Positions 35,266-44,400 of a stretch of 64,000 nt of DNA are shown here, piece by piece (the first letter of the stretch is position 1; each line of letters begins with the position of its first letter). Source of the DNA: CBFHND01 sp965657085 (GTDB taxonomy: Bacteria; Pseudomonadota; Alphaproteobacteria; Rhodobacterales; Rhodobacteraceae); the NCBI GenBank assembly GCA_965657085.1, contig CBFHND010000018.1, positions 1 to 64,000 of the forward strand. Reading direction: 5' to 3'. The position numbers and the translations under genes are program-made. The notes below the pieces were generated by a model. That model had not been told where the DNA came from, ran no database searches, and was given only the letters and a program-made list of their open reading frames with translations.

Positions 35266-36277
35266 GGGTCTGATGTGCCACAGAGGCACGCCATAGGGCA
35301 ATGGCCTGCGCATGATCGGCAACATCGTGCGCGCGGATCACTTGCACGCCCTGTGCGATGGCGGCCAGTGCCACGCCCACCGATCCGGGCGCGCGGTCCG
35401 CAGGGTCCGGCGCATGGCCCAGCGTGCCGATGAACCGCTTGCGCGAGGCGCCCAGCAGGATCGGCACCCCGAGACTGTGGAACAGCGCCAGCCGTGCCAG
35501 AAGGGCGAGGTTGTGATCGGCTGTCTTTCCGAAGCCGATGCCGGGGTCGGCGATGATCTGCGCCTTGGGGATACCAAGGCCGGTCAGGTGATCAATGCGG
35601 GCGGCCAGAAAGTCGTAGACGTCCAGCAGCACGTGATCATAGCGCGGATCGGCCTGCATCGTGGCTGGATCGCCCTGCGCGTGCATCACGCAGACGGGTG
35701 TGCCGGTGTCCGCGGCAAGTGCCGCCAGCTCCGGATCGAAGGTAAAGCCGGACACATCGTTGATGATATTGGCCCCGGCCTCCAGCGCCGCGCGGGCCAC
35801 ACCCGCCTTGCGCGTGTCAATGGAGATGGGCGTGCGCCGCCCCTCGGCGCGGATGGCGGCGATGGCGGGCGCCGTGCGCTGGGTTTCTGTCTCGGGGTCT
35901 ACCGTTTCCGCACCGGGACGCGTGGATTCGCCTCCCACGTCTATCAGGTCTGCGCCTGCGTCGATCATTGCACCCGCATGGGCCGTGGCGTGGCCATCAA
36001 GGTGCTGGCCCCCGTCCGAAAAACTGTCGGGCGTGACGTTGAGAATGCCCATGAGGCGCGGCGCGGACCAATCCAAACCTGCGATTGGCGCACGGGGGGC
36101 CGTGAGTGTGGTGCGTTCCGCGTCTTCAAGCGCATCCACGGGCACCACGCGGGCGGGTGCATCGCGGGTCAGCACTTCGGCATGGGTGAACCACGCCCAT
36201 CCCCCGGCCAGCGTCAGCGCCTGTGCGGGGCGGCCCGGGCCGACCTGTACAAAGGGGCGGATATAGCGCGTGGCCAT
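35258..36277 (-). CDS. folP: Dihydropteroate synthase
   Basis: Condenses the pterin pyrophosphate with p-aminobenzoate to give dihydropteroate. 339 residues, longer than the usual ~280 because of an N-terminal extension of about 85 residues before the first motif M-G-I-L-N-V-T-P-D-S-F-S-D-G-G. The second signature D-V-G-G-E-S-T-R-P-G is present, as are D-P-G-I-G-F-G-K and G-A-S-R-K-R. The ATG at 36277 lies four bases after the folB stop; a GTG at 36313 is an alternative. In an operon folB-folP-glmM. Confidence 0.93.
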   Translation of the reverse strand: MATRYIRPFVQVGPGRPAQALTLAGGWAWFTHAEVLTRDAPARVVPVDALEDAERTTLTAPRAPIAGLDWSAPRLMGILNVTPDSFSDGGQHLDGHATAHAGAMIDAGADLIDVGGESTRPGAETVDPETETQRTAPAIAAIRAEGRRTPISIDTRKAGVARAALEAGANIINDVSGFTFDPELAALAADTGTPVCVMHAQGDPATMQADPRYDHVLLDVYDFLAARIDHLTGLGIPKAQIIADPGIGFGKTADHNLALLARLALFHSLGVPILLGASRKRFIGTLGHAPDPADRAPGSVGVALAAIAQGVQVIRAHDVADHAQAIALWRASVAHQTHD

Positions 36278-36281
36278 CCGA

Positions 36282-37205
36282 TCAAAGCGATGTCTGATCG
36301 ACGGGAATGGCACGCAGGGGCACGGAAGCGTCAGACGGCAAATCGGCCCCGATCACCAGCATCTCGCTGGCGTCGAAGGTGGCCGCAAACCATGCGGCCA
36401 GTGCCACGGCGTCCGATGGCTGCGCCGACGGCCCATCCACGGCATCCAGCACGATCTTGGACGGGGCCCAGACACAGTGCTGGCCGTTCTTCATGGCCCA
36501 ATCCAGTTCGGTGCGGGTTTCCACGACCACACAACGGTCATCGCGCGCGGCCAGCACCCAGGCGTTCTGCTCAATCGCCAAAAGATCGATGCGCCGTTGG
36601 GTCCACTTGTGCCCGGTCTGCGGCGCGGGCGTATCCGAGGCCCCCACGCAGAAGATCAGCGGCCGCCCTAGAGCGTGCAACTGATCGATCCACCTGGTCA
36701 GATGCGGGGCCGCGATGGCCGCGTTGGACAGGAACACCAATTCCGGGTGCGGAGCGTCTTCTTCGATGGCTTCGGCAGAGGCATCGCCCAGACGGGAGCG
36801 TACGATTTCGACGCCCAATGCGCCCGGCCCGCGATCCAGCTTTTCAATGCGCACAAAGGCGCGCATGGCCTGCGGTTCCAGCAGGATGCGGTCGGCCACG
36901 CGTTCGGCCAGTGTTTCGAGCAGGTTCAACCGTTCGTCGGCCAGTTCGAAGGCAATGGCTTCGGTGACCTTGTCGTAGCTCAGGATGCGGTCCACGTCGT
37001 CGTCGATGGGGCCGGTCAGGGGCTGCACCTCGACCACGATGTTGAAACAGATGCGCTGGGTCACGCCGCGCTCGGCCTGAAACGCCCCGATCTCGACGTC
37101 CACGGCATAATCGCGCACTGATATCCGGTCGAGCGGTCCGCCAGTGGCCGTGGCCTCGGCGCGTTCCGCGGGATGCGCGAAGGCAAGATGAATTTCTGAT
37201 GGCAT
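36282..37205 (-). CDS. folB: Dihydroneopterin aldolase with an extra C-terminal domain
   Basis: The N-terminal ~130 residues are FolB-like: I-S-V-R-D-Y-A-V-D-V-E-I-G-A-F-Q-A-E-R, then L-S-Y-D-K-V-T and the catalytic-lysine-type segment V-R-I-E-K-L-D. FolB releases glycolaldehyde from dihydroneopterin. FolB is normally ~120 residues; here about 170 more follow, containing F-L-S-N-A-A-I-A-A-P-H and a beta/alpha pattern I do not recognise. Upstream of folP in the same operon, which supports the assignment. Confidence 0.85.
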   Translation of the reverse strand: MPSEIHLAFAHPAERAEATATGGPLDRISVRDYAVDVEIGAFQAERGVTQRICFNIVVEVQPLTGPIDDDVDRILSYDKVTEAIAFELADERLNLLETLAERVADRILLEPQAMRAFVRIEKLDRGPGALGVEIVRSRLGDASAEAIEEDAPHPELVFLSNAAIAAPHLTRWIDQLHALGRPLIFCVGASDTPAPQTGHKWTQRRIDLLAIEQNAWVLAARDDRCVVVETRTELDWAMKNGQHCVWAPSKIVLDAVDGPSAQPSDAVALAAWFAATFDASEMLVIGADLPSDASVPLRAIPVDQTSL

Positions 37206-37311
37206 GGCGGCTGTTCCCGTCGCGTGGTCTGCGCGTCTTTTAGCGGCTCAGGCCCACGGGCAACAGGGTAAAGACGTCAGCCAAAGCCCCGAAAGCGGCG
37301 CGATGCCGGGA

Positions 37312-37941
37312 TCAGTTCGACGCGGTGCGGAAGGTGTGACGGTAGAAGATATGCACACCGATGCGCGCGGTCTTGGTGTAGACACGCGACCATTTCGGGC
37401 GCACGGCGGTGGTGTGGTAGTGCGTGGCGCCGCCCGTGAGCTTGGGCGCCTGCCCATCAAGCACGGCGCGGGCCACCTTGGCCACACGGTCAAAGGCCAG
37501 CGGCTCACGGATGTTTTCGGCGATGCCGTCACAGGTGTAGGTGAACTGGCACTGGTACTTGCGACCCGTGCCCTGGTTGATCACGCCACAAACGGATGAG
37601 GGGAAACGTGCCGATGTCACACGGTTCATGATCACCTCGGCCACAGCAAACTGGCCTTTGACGGTTTCGCCACGTGCTTCGAAATACAACGCCTCGGCCA
37701 GGCATTGCCAGTGTTTGTCACCCTTGGCCTTCGGTTGTCTGTCCAGCCAATTGCGCGAGAATTGCACCCCGGTGTGGCTGCCCGAAGGTTCGGTGATCAT
37801 GCTTTGCAGTCGCTCTTGCGACAGGCCCTTCAAACCGTTGCGTTCGGCACGCAAGAGCGCTTTGGCCGCCTCTTCGGATGCGAAGGCGGGCATGGAAATG
37901 GAGCCCACAACAAGGGCAAGACACAGGATAACAAATCGCAT
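37312..37941 (-). CDS. SleB-type cell wall hydrolase
   Basis: A 209-residue secreted protein with a signal peptide (to about A21) and a C-terminal hydrolase_2 domain (about 80-205): L-A-E-A-L-Y-F-E-A-R-G-E with the catalytic glutamate, A-E-V-I-M-N-R-V, and the G-A-T-H-Y-H motif. These enzymes cut peptidoglycan glycan strands. Upstream on the minus strand, 52-67 nt before the start, is a CtrA-like sequence (37993-38008). Confidence 0.9.
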   Translation of the reverse strand: MRFVILCLALVVGSISMPAFASEEAAKALLRAERNGLKGLSQERLQSMITEPSGSHTGVQFSRNWLDRQPKAKGDKHWQCLAEALYFEARGETVKGQFAVAEVIMNRVTSARFPSSVCGVINQGTGRKYQCQFTYTCDGIAENIREPLAFDRVAKVARAVLDGQAPKLTGGATHYHTTAVRPKWSRVYTKTARIGVHIFYRHTFRTASN

Positions 37942-37992
37942 TAGGGACCATCACGAGCAGTTGCAGCTTTGCGGACTTAGTCCAATTCGTGC

Positions 37993-38008
37993 TTAACGTC
38001 CAGTTTAC
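37993..38008 (-). promoter_or_regulatory. Possible CtrA-type site (one mismatch) upstream of SleB-type hydrolase
   Basis: On the + strand TTAA-N7-TTTAC, i.e. the CtrA consensus with one base changed, at -52 to -67 relative to the hydrolase start. The deviation is identical to that at 15047. Weak evidence taken alone. Confidence 0.3.
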
Positions 38009-38105
38009 GCCCCTTTATGTCGCACCCGCAGCACCCAAGGCAGGCCTGCGGAAATCCTCCAAAGCGGGGATTGGCAACACGATCTTGGGCAGCACGGCCT
38101 GCGCC

Positions 38106-40643
38106 CTACCCGGTCTTGTGAGCGATTGCCAGCTGGGCTGCGGCAAGTCGCGCCACCGGCACCCGGAAGGGGGAGCACGAAACATAGTCGAATCCCGCGT
38201 CCCGGCAGAAGGCAATCGATTCGGGGTTGCCGCCATGTTCGCCGCAAATCGACAGGGTCAGGTTCGGCTCTGCCGCGCGGCCGCGTTCGGCCCCGATCTT
38301 GAGAAGCTCGCCCACCCCTTCCACATCCAGCGTATGGAACGGATCTTCGGGATAGACGCCCTGATTGACATAGTCCGACATGAAACGGCCCGCGTCATCG
38401 CGGCTGAGGCCATAGGTCATCTGGGTCAGGTCATTGGTGCCAAAACTGAGGAAGGCGCAATGGGGGGCGATTTCACCCGCGCGCAAGGCGGCGCGCGGGG
38501 TTTCGACCATCACGCCCAGCCGGTAATCGAAATCAGCGTCGCGTTCGGAGCGCACGGCCGCGGCCACGGCATCGACACGGGCGCGCACCAGTTCAACTTC
38601 GCGCTTGGCGCTGACCAGTGGGATCATGATCTCGGGCACCACCGGATCGCCATCGCGCGACGCCTCGATCGTGGCCTCGAAGATGGCGCGCGCCTGCATC
38701 TCGTAAATCTCGGGCACCGTCACGCCCAGCCGCACGCCGCGCAGGCCCAGCATGGGGTTGTACTCCATCATCGCCTCGATGCGGCGGGTCACGTCCGACA
38801 GGGGCAGGTCCAGCGCCTCGGCCAGTTCGCGCTGCCCACTGCGCCCGGTGGGCAGGAACTCATGCAGGGGCGGATCGAACAGGCGGATGCAAACAGGTTG
38901 GCCCTGCATGATGCGGAAAAGCTGGGTGAAATCGTCCCGCTGCATGGGCAAAAGACGTTCCAGCGATGCGCGGCGATCCTCGGCGGTGTTGGCAAAGATC
39001 ATCTCGCGCATCACGGTCAGACGGCCGGGTTCAAAGAACATGTGTTCGGTGCGGCACAGGCCAATGCCTTGCGCATTGAAGTTGCGCGCCGTCTGGGCGT
39101 CCATGGGCGTGTCGGCATTGGCGCGGATGCCAATGTCACGTTCGGCATCGGCCCAGTCCATCAACTCCTGAAAAGCATCGTCAAGGGCCGCTTCCTGCAC
39201 ATCCGGCGCGCCAGCCAGCACCTGCCCCGAGGTGCCATCGATGGTAATGACATCGCCTTCGGCAAAGGTGCGCCCGTCAGTGGCCGTCAGCAGCTTCTGG
39301 GTGATCTGAAAGCGCATGTCGCTCACGCCCACCACGCAGGGCAAGCCGATGCCCCGCCCGATCACCGCCGCATGGCTGGTGATGCCGCCGCGTTCGGTCA
39401 AAACGCCGCGCGCCGCGTGCATGCCGCGAATGTCTTCGGGTGCTGTTTCGCGGCGCACGAGGATGCAATCCTCGCCCCGGGCCGCGCTGGCCTGCGCTTC
39501 GGCGGCGGAAAAGACGATGCGCCCGGTGGCAGCACCGGGGCTGGCGGCGATGCCATGGCCCAGCACGTCGCGCACCGCGTCGGCGTCGATCTGGCGGTGC
39601 AGCAATTCGTTCAGCGCACGCGGTTCAATCCGCATGACCGCCTCTTGGCGGGGGATGATCTTGTCGCGGGCCAGTTGCACCGCGATGCGCACCGCGGCCC
39701 GTGACGACCGGGTGACACGCACCCCGTCGAGAATGTGCAAAGTCCCGTTTTCAATCGTGAATTCGACCTGCATTTCCTCGCGCAGCTTGACCCGCATCAG
39801 GGCGGCATGGGCCTTTAGGGTTTCAAAGTTCTCGGGCATCTGCTCTTCGAAGCTGGGCCCGCGCGGATCGCGGGTCAGGTACAGAGCGCGCGCCTTGGCA
39901 CCCAGTGCATCGCGGCCTTGGCTCTGGCTGAGGTAGCGGCCTGTGATCTGGGCATTGCCGGTTTCGGAGTTGACCAGCTGCAGCACCCCCGATCCGTATT
40001 CGCCCTGCCCCACGCACAGTGCCATCTGCTGGATGACAAGGCCAAGCCCTGCATCCGCTGGCGCGCCCTTGGCCATGCGTAAAAGCCGGGCCGAGGTGCC
40101 CTCCCACGCGCGGGCCATGGATTTCAGCACACCGCCCAACTGGGTTGCGATGTCTTCGGGAAACGGCTCTTCGGTTTCGTCTTCGTAGGCGCGCAGGCTG
40201 GCGGCCAAACCGTCTTCACCGGTGCCATTGACCCCGTCAAACATATCAGGATCAAGCCGGGCCACGTGCACCGCGTAGGATTGCACGAAGCGCGTATAGA
40301 TCGCCGTGGCCGCTTCGGTGCCAAGCGTCTCGCACAGATCGGCGTAGCGCACGGCGTTCATGCCGATGTTCAGAACCGCCCCCGGCCCACCCCAATCGGG
40401 ATCTTCCGACGAGGGCCGCACACAAAGCAGCGCGGTGTCCGGAAACTGGCGCAGGATCGCGTCGATGTCGGGTAATTCGCCCGAGGCGATGGAATGCACG
40501 GCATCAAAGCTGAGGGCGACGGTACAGGGCACCGGCAAATCAAGCCGCACAAGGCGCTGCAGGCATTTCGCGCGCCCCCCATGCGTATTCGTGGCAATGG
40601 GGGCGGTTTGCGTCACCAGTGTTGTATGTGGGTTATTCTGCAC
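38106..40643 (-). CDS. Divergent pyruvate, phosphate dikinase-like protein
   Basis: An 845-residue protein with PPDK-like architecture: N-terminal ATP-grasp part (T-H-G-G-R-A-K-C-L-Q-R, C-V-R-P-S-S-E-D, V-L-N-I-G-M-N), swivelling phosphohistidine domain (T-E-R-G-G-I-T-S-H-A-A-V-I-G-R-G), and C-terminal PEP-binding barrel ending in S-I-C-G-E-H-G-G-N-P with the pyruvate-site cysteine. The ATP-grasp residues deviate from PPDK (G-G-R-A-K for G-G-K-G-A), whereas the PEP half is well conserved. The GTG at 40643 with AGGTG upstream is chosen; the frame to 40889 translates hairpin repeats. Lies downstream of glyS. Confidence 0.82.
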   Translation of the reverse strand: MQNNPHTTLVTQTAPIATNTHGGRAKCLQRLVRLDLPVPCTVALSFDAVHSIASGELPDIDAILRQFPDTALLCVRPSSEDPDWGGPGAVLNIGMNAVRYADLCETLGTEAATAIYTRFVQSYAVHVARLDPDMFDGVNGTGEDGLAASLRAYEDETEEPFPEDIATQLGGVLKSMARAWEGTSARLLRMAKGAPADAGLGLVIQQMALCVGQGEYGSGVLQLVNSETGNAQITGRYLSQSQGRDALGAKARALYLTRDPRGPSFEEQMPENFETLKAHAALMRVKLREEMQVEFTIENGTLHILDGVRVTRSSRAAVRIAVQLARDKIIPRQEAVMRIEPRALNELLHRQIDADAVRDVLGHGIAASPGAATGRIVFSAAEAQASAARGEDCILVRRETAPEDIRGMHAARGVLTERGGITSHAAVIGRGIGLPCVVGVSDMRFQITQKLLTATDGRTFAEGDVITIDGTSGQVLAGAPDVQEAALDDAFQELMDWADAERDIGIRANADTPMDAQTARNFNAQGIGLCRTEHMFFEPGRLTVMREMIFANTAEDRRASLERLLPMQRDDFTQLFRIMQGQPVCIRLFDPPLHEFLPTGRSGQRELAEALDLPLSDVTRRIEAMMEYNPMLGLRGVRLGVTVPEIYEMQARAIFEATIEASRDGDPVVPEIMIPLVSAKREVELVRARVDAVAAAVRSERDADFDYRLGVMVETPRAALRAGEIAPHCAFLSFGTNDLTQMTYGLSRDDAGRFMSDYVNQGVYPEDPFHTLDVEGVGELLKIGAERGRAAEPNLTLSICGEHGGNPESIAFCRDAGFDYVSCSPFRVPVARLAAAQLAIAHKTG

Positions 40644-40735
40644 CGCAGCACCTATAATGTCATGGGCGCAGCATAGGCTGTAAACCTTTTGTGACAAGGG
40701 GCTTGGCACAGGTGACCTGATGGCCCGGCCTGCGG

Positions 40736-40895
40736 CCGGACGCTTTTTCATCAGGGGCTCCGCCCCCGGCCTTTTTTGGCCGGATTTCTTTATCAGGGGG
40801 CTCCGCCCCCGGCCTTTCGGCCGGATTTCTTTATCAGGGGGCTCCGCCCCCGGGCCTCTCGGCCCTCCCCCGAAGTATTTTTGACCCAAAGAAGG
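40736..40895 (-). repeat. Three tandem hairpin units plus intergenic repeat core (copy 3)
   Basis: Units at 40736-40779, 40780-40820 and 40821-40865 share the pattern CCGGATTTCTTTATCAGGGG then GGGGGCTCCGCCCCC, each able to form a strong GC hairpin. They are followed by CCCCCGAAGTATTTTTGACCC and CAAAGAAG, which on the minus strand parallels the cores at 3506 and 20119. Located between glyS and the dikinase-like gene, they could terminate or process the glyS transcript. Confidence 0.75.
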
Positions 40896-40896
40896 A

Positions 40897-43149
40897 TCAG
40901 CTGGCGATCCGGGTCAGGTCCGCCACGCTGAGGCAGGTTTGGCGGATGCGGCTGAGCAGGTTCAGGCGGTTGCGACGCACGGTGGCGTTGTCTGCGTTGA
41001 TCTGCACGGCGTCAAAGAAGGCGTCGATCGGTCCGCGCAGGGTTGCCATGGCGGACATGGCGGCGGTGAAGTCCTGTGCGGCCATGGCCGGGGCAATCGC
41101 GGCCTCTGCCGCATCGAGGGCGGCAAAGAGCGCGCGTTCTTCATCGGTTTCCGCGAATTTGACATCGGCGCCATAGGAGTATTCCACGCCATCCGCCTCT
41201 TCGGCCTGGCTGAGGATGTTGTTGGCGCGTTTGAAACCCTGAATGAGGTTTTCACCATCATCGGTGGCCAGCGTTGCCGACAGCGCGCGCGCCCGTGTGG
41301 CCAGCAGCGCGAGGTTGTCGGTCTCGCCCATGCCGAGGCAGGCGTCAATTACATCATGGCGGATACCCTGATCACGCAGGTAGACCTTGAGCCGGTCATG
41401 GATAAACCCCAAAAGCTGCGCCGAGGTGTCGGGCACGCGGGCTGCTACACCATCGATCCACGATCCTTCAGCGAAATCAGGTTTGTCGGCCTCTGCGTCA
41501 AAGCGGGTGCGCACCACGCGGAAGGCCGCGCCAAAGACACCGTGATCGGCGATTTCGCGCAGGGTTTCTTCCATGGTGTGCAGGTCCGGTTCGGTCGCAT
41601 CACCGCGCGCGGCCTCTATCTCGAATTTCAGAAGTTCCGCGTCGATGTAGCGGTCGAGGTTCATGTGGATGTCGTTTTCCAGCACGATGCGGATGATCCC
41701 CAGTGCCGCGCGGCGCAGGGCAAACGGGTCCTTTGACCCGGTGGGTTTTTCATCAATGGCCCAGAATCCCGCCAGCTTGTCGATCTTTTCGGCCAGCGAC
41801 ACGGCCATGGACAAAGGCGCCGTTGGCACATCGTCGGAGGGGCCAAGCGGGGCATAGTGGTCTTGCGCCGCGGCGGCGATGGCGGCGTCCTCGCCCATGG
41901 CTTCGATATAGTAGCGGCCCATCAGGCCCTGCAATTCGGGAAACTCGTAGACCATTTCCGAGCCGAGATCGGCCTTGGCAAGACGCGCGGCGCGTTCGGC
42001 GGCCACGGGGTCTGCGCCCACCACCGGGGCCAGATCGCGGGCCAGCGTCGCCATGCGGCCCACCAGATCGGCCTGTGTGCCCAGCTTGTTGTGGAATGTC
42101 ACGTTTTGCAGCGCGTCGATCCAGTCGGTCATGCCCGCGCGGGCCACCCGCAGGTCGTTGTCCCAGAAGAACTTGGCATCGGCCAGACGCGCGCTCAGCA
42201 CCTTCTGGTTGCCCGCAAGGATCGTAGCGCCACTGTCGGCGGTTTCGCGGTTGGCAACCGTCACGAATTTTTCGATGCGGCCCGACTTGGGGTTGCGCAC
42301 GGAAAAGAATTTCTGGTGCTCGCGCATGGAGGTTTGCAGAACCTCCGCTGGCAGGTCGAGGAAGGCGGCGTCGATGTCGCCCATCAGGACGACGGGCCAT
42401 TCCACCAGCCCCGCGACCTCGGCCAGAAGGCTTTGGTCCTCGACCACCTCAAGGCCCTGGGCAAAGGCCACGTTGGTGGCGTCGTGCCAGATCGCTTCGC
42501 GGCGTTCGGCGGGGTCCAACACCACGTGGGCGCGTTTGAGCTTGGCCGCGTAGTCGTCGAAGCCAGTGACCTTGATCTGGGCGGGGGCCATGAAACGGTG
42601 GCCGTGGGTGGTGTCATCCGATGTGATGCCATCCACGTCCAGCGGCACGATCGTCGTCCCGTCTTCGGCGCTGAGAATACACAGGATGGAGTGCAGGGGG
42701 CGCACCCATTTCAGGCTGCCGCTGCCCCAACGCATGGACTTGGGCCAAGGGAAATTGCGAATGGTGGCTTCAAGCGCCTCGGCCACGATGGCGGCGGCGG
42801 GGCGGCCCGGTTTGGTAATCTTGGCGAACAGAACTGCACCCTTGGGCGTGTCGCGTTCCTCAAGCTGGTCGCGGGTCAGCCCGGCACCGCGCAAGAAGCC
42901 TTCGATCGCCTTTTCGGGCGCATCCGCCTTGGGGCCTTTGCGCTCTTCGGTGGTGGTCGGTGAGGCGTCCAAAAGCCCCTCGACCGTCAGGCACAACCGG
43001 CGCGGCGTGGAAAAGGCCGCAGCCGACGCATAGGTCAGCCCCGCCTCGACCATTGCATCGGTCATCATCTTCCTGAGGTCATCGGCGGCACGGGTCTGCA
43101 TCCGCGCGGGGATTTCCTCGGAAAACAGTTCAATCAGAAGATCAGGCAT
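40897..43149 (-). CDS. glyS: Glycyl-tRNA synthetase beta subunit
   Basis: Tetrameric-type (alpha2beta2) GlyRS beta chain, 750 residues. It begins L-L-I-E-L-F-S-E-E-I-P-A-R-M and has F-S-T-P-R-R-L in the N-terminal region, K-S-M-R-W-G in the B5-like part, and the C-terminal helical anticodon-binding region. The ATG at 43149 overlaps the stop of the preceding small gene by one base (TGATG). With glyQ it charges tRNA-Gly. Confidence 0.96.
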   Translation of the reverse strand: MPDLLIELFSEEIPARMQTRAADDLRKMMTDAMVEAGLTYASAAAFSTPRRLCLTVEGLLDASPTTTEERKGPKADAPEKAIEGFLRGAGLTRDQLEERDTPKGAVLFAKITKPGRPAAAIVAEALEATIRNFPWPKSMRWGSGSLKWVRPLHSILCILSAEDGTTIVPLDVDGITSDDTTHGHRFMAPAQIKVTGFDDYAAKLKRAHVVLDPAERREAIWHDATNVAFAQGLEVVEDQSLLAEVAGLVEWPVVLMGDIDAAFLDLPAEVLQTSMREHQKFFSVRNPKSGRIEKFVTVANRETADSGATILAGNQKVLSARLADAKFFWDNDLRVARAGMTDWIDALQNVTFHNKLGTQADLVGRMATLARDLAPVVGADPVAAERAARLAKADLGSEMVYEFPELQGLMGRYYIEAMGEDAAIAAAAQDHYAPLGPSDDVPTAPLSMAVSLAEKIDKLAGFWAIDEKPTGSKDPFALRRAALGIIRIVLENDIHMNLDRYIDAELLKFEIEAARGDATEPDLHTMEETLREIADHGVFGAAFRVVRTRFDAEADKPDFAEGSWIDGVAARVPDTSAQLLGFIHDRLKVYLRDQGIRHDVIDACLGMGETDNLALLATRARALSATLATDDGENLIQGFKRANNILSQAEEADGVEYSYGADVKFAETDEERALFAALDAAEAAIAPAMAAQDFTAAMSAMATLRGPIDAFFDAVQINADNATVRRNRLNLLSRIRQTCLSVADLTRIAS

Positions 43150-43664
43150 CACTGGCCCTCGCGCTTGGGGCATTCTTCGCCCACGATGGTGCCGTCATAG
43201 GCTTTTTCGCCACAGTCGTTGAGTTCGTGCCAGACATACCCGCGCCCGTCGTCGGTGATGGCAACGACCCGGTCCACGCCGAAATGCACGTTCTTGGCGG
43301 CGAGAAACGGCAGGGCGGTGCCTGCATCCAGTTCGGCGGCGATGGCGTCGGCGTCAAAACAATCGAACCAGCCCGGTGCGTTGCGCGGCACGGCCTTGTC
43401 CAGCCCCACGTAGGTTTCGGTCAACAGGGCCAGCGACAGATCGGTTTCAAAGCAGGCGCGGTAGCGGATGGGCGAGCTGTCGGCGTCGATGGCCTGAAAG
43501 TTGGTGAAGGGGATGGGTTCGGGCATGTCCGAGACCACGGAGACAAGCGTGACCTCTTTGGTCGCGACCTCTTCGTAGAAGCCATAGACCTGCAGGTAAT
43601 ACAGGCCTGCACCAGCGATCAGAGCCGACAGCATGATTGCGATTCCAACGAATTTTCCGGTCAT
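43149..43664 (-). CDS. Conserved hypothetical, single membrane anchor (between glyQ and glyS)
   Basis: A 171-residue protein with one N-terminal membrane helix (I-A-I-M-L-S-A-L-I-A-G-A-G) and a periplasmic domain with four cysteines (R-A-C-F, F-D-C-F, L-N-D-C-G, E-E-C-P). I recall uncharacterised proteins of this kind (DUF6446) from Rhodobacterales, but cannot confirm the family here. It is embedded in the glycyl-tRNA synthetase operon and coupled to glyS. The function is unknown. Confidence 0.75.
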   Translation of the reverse strand: MTGKFVGIAIMLSALIAGAGLYYLQVYGFYEEVATKEVTLVSVVSDMPEPIPFTNFQAIDADSSPIRYRACFETDLSLALLTETYVGLDKAVPRNAPGWFDCFDADAIAAELDAGTALPFLAAKNVHFGVDRVVAITDDGRGYVWHELNDCGEKAYDGTIVGEECPKREGQ

Positions 43665-43671
43665 GGTGCCC

Positions 43672-44400
43672 TCAGTGCCAAAAAAGGTTGATGTAAGGGC
43701 GGTTCAGCGCCTCGGCTTGTGCTTGCAGGCGGTGCGCGATGGGCATGTAGCGGGCGGGGTCCATCCATTCGTGGGTTTCCACGAAGATGGCGTCAATGCG
43801 GTCCAGCACCGGGTGATCCATCAGCGCGGGCATCAGGTCCCATTCGGAACCTTCGATGTCCATCTTGAGGATGCGGATGTCACGGTTCAGACCCGCGAGG
43901 AAGGCGGGCAGATCGATAACCTCGACCGGGACTGCGTTGGTATCGTCCATGGTCGCATCGTTGCGCACCAGCGATGCGGATTGCGAAAACCGGTCGGGGT
44001 CTTCGGCCATGCGTGCGGACCGGCGCAGGTGCAGCGTATCGGCCTTTGCGCCTGCGGCCTTCTGGTGCAGGGTCACGCCCGCGCGTGCGCCCACTGCGGC
44101 TTCAAGCCGGGCAAAGGTGTCGGGATCGGGTTCAAAGGCAATGACATCGGCACCGGCATCGGCCAGTTGCGTGGTCACTTCGCCAAGGTTCGCGCCCAGA
44201 TCGATGCACAAATCGCCCGCGCGCAGATCGGCCAGCAGTTCGCCCCATGTGTGTTCGTTGCGCCAGCGGTAGCGGCGCTTGAGCTTGCGGTAGCAGATGA
44301 AACCCGCCTTGCCCGGCAGGTTCTGACCGGCGTGCATGGCGCGTTCGAACAGGCCCCGCGGGGCCTGATGGTTCATCTGGGGCAGGAAACGATCGCTCAT
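43672..44400 (-). CDS. FkbM family methyltransferase
   Basis: A 242-residue SAM-dependent methyltransferase. Motif I is C-I-D-L-G-A-N-L-G-E and the acidic loop is A-F-E-P-D-P; the FkbM-type K-M-D-I-E-G-S-E-W-D motif lies near residue 180. FkbM proteins usually O-methylate sugars or natural products. Its position inside the glyQ-glyS operon, coupled to glyQ by an ATGA overlap, is odd for such a function and suggests either hitch-hiking or a substrate linked to translation; neither is shown. Confidence 0.88.
   Translation of the reverse strand: MSDRFLPQMNHQAPRGLFERAMHAGQNLPGKAGFICYRKLKRRYRWRNEHTWGELLADLRAGDLCIDLGANLGEVTTQLADAGADVIAFEPDPDTFARLEAAVGARAGVTLHQKAAGAKADTLHLRRSARMAEDPDRFSQSASLVRNDATMDDTNAVPVEVIDLPAFLAGLNRDIRILKMDIEGSEWDLMPALMDHPVLDRIDAIFVETHEWMDPARYMPIAHRLQAQAEALNRPYINLFWH

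Noticed and set aside
40644..40889. N-terminal extension of the dikinase-like protein by 82 residues
   Set aside because: The residues are a translation of the GC-hairpin repeat units (repeated P-G-A-E-P-like blocks), and a GTG with a ribosome-binding site at 40643 matches the start of PPDK-like homology.
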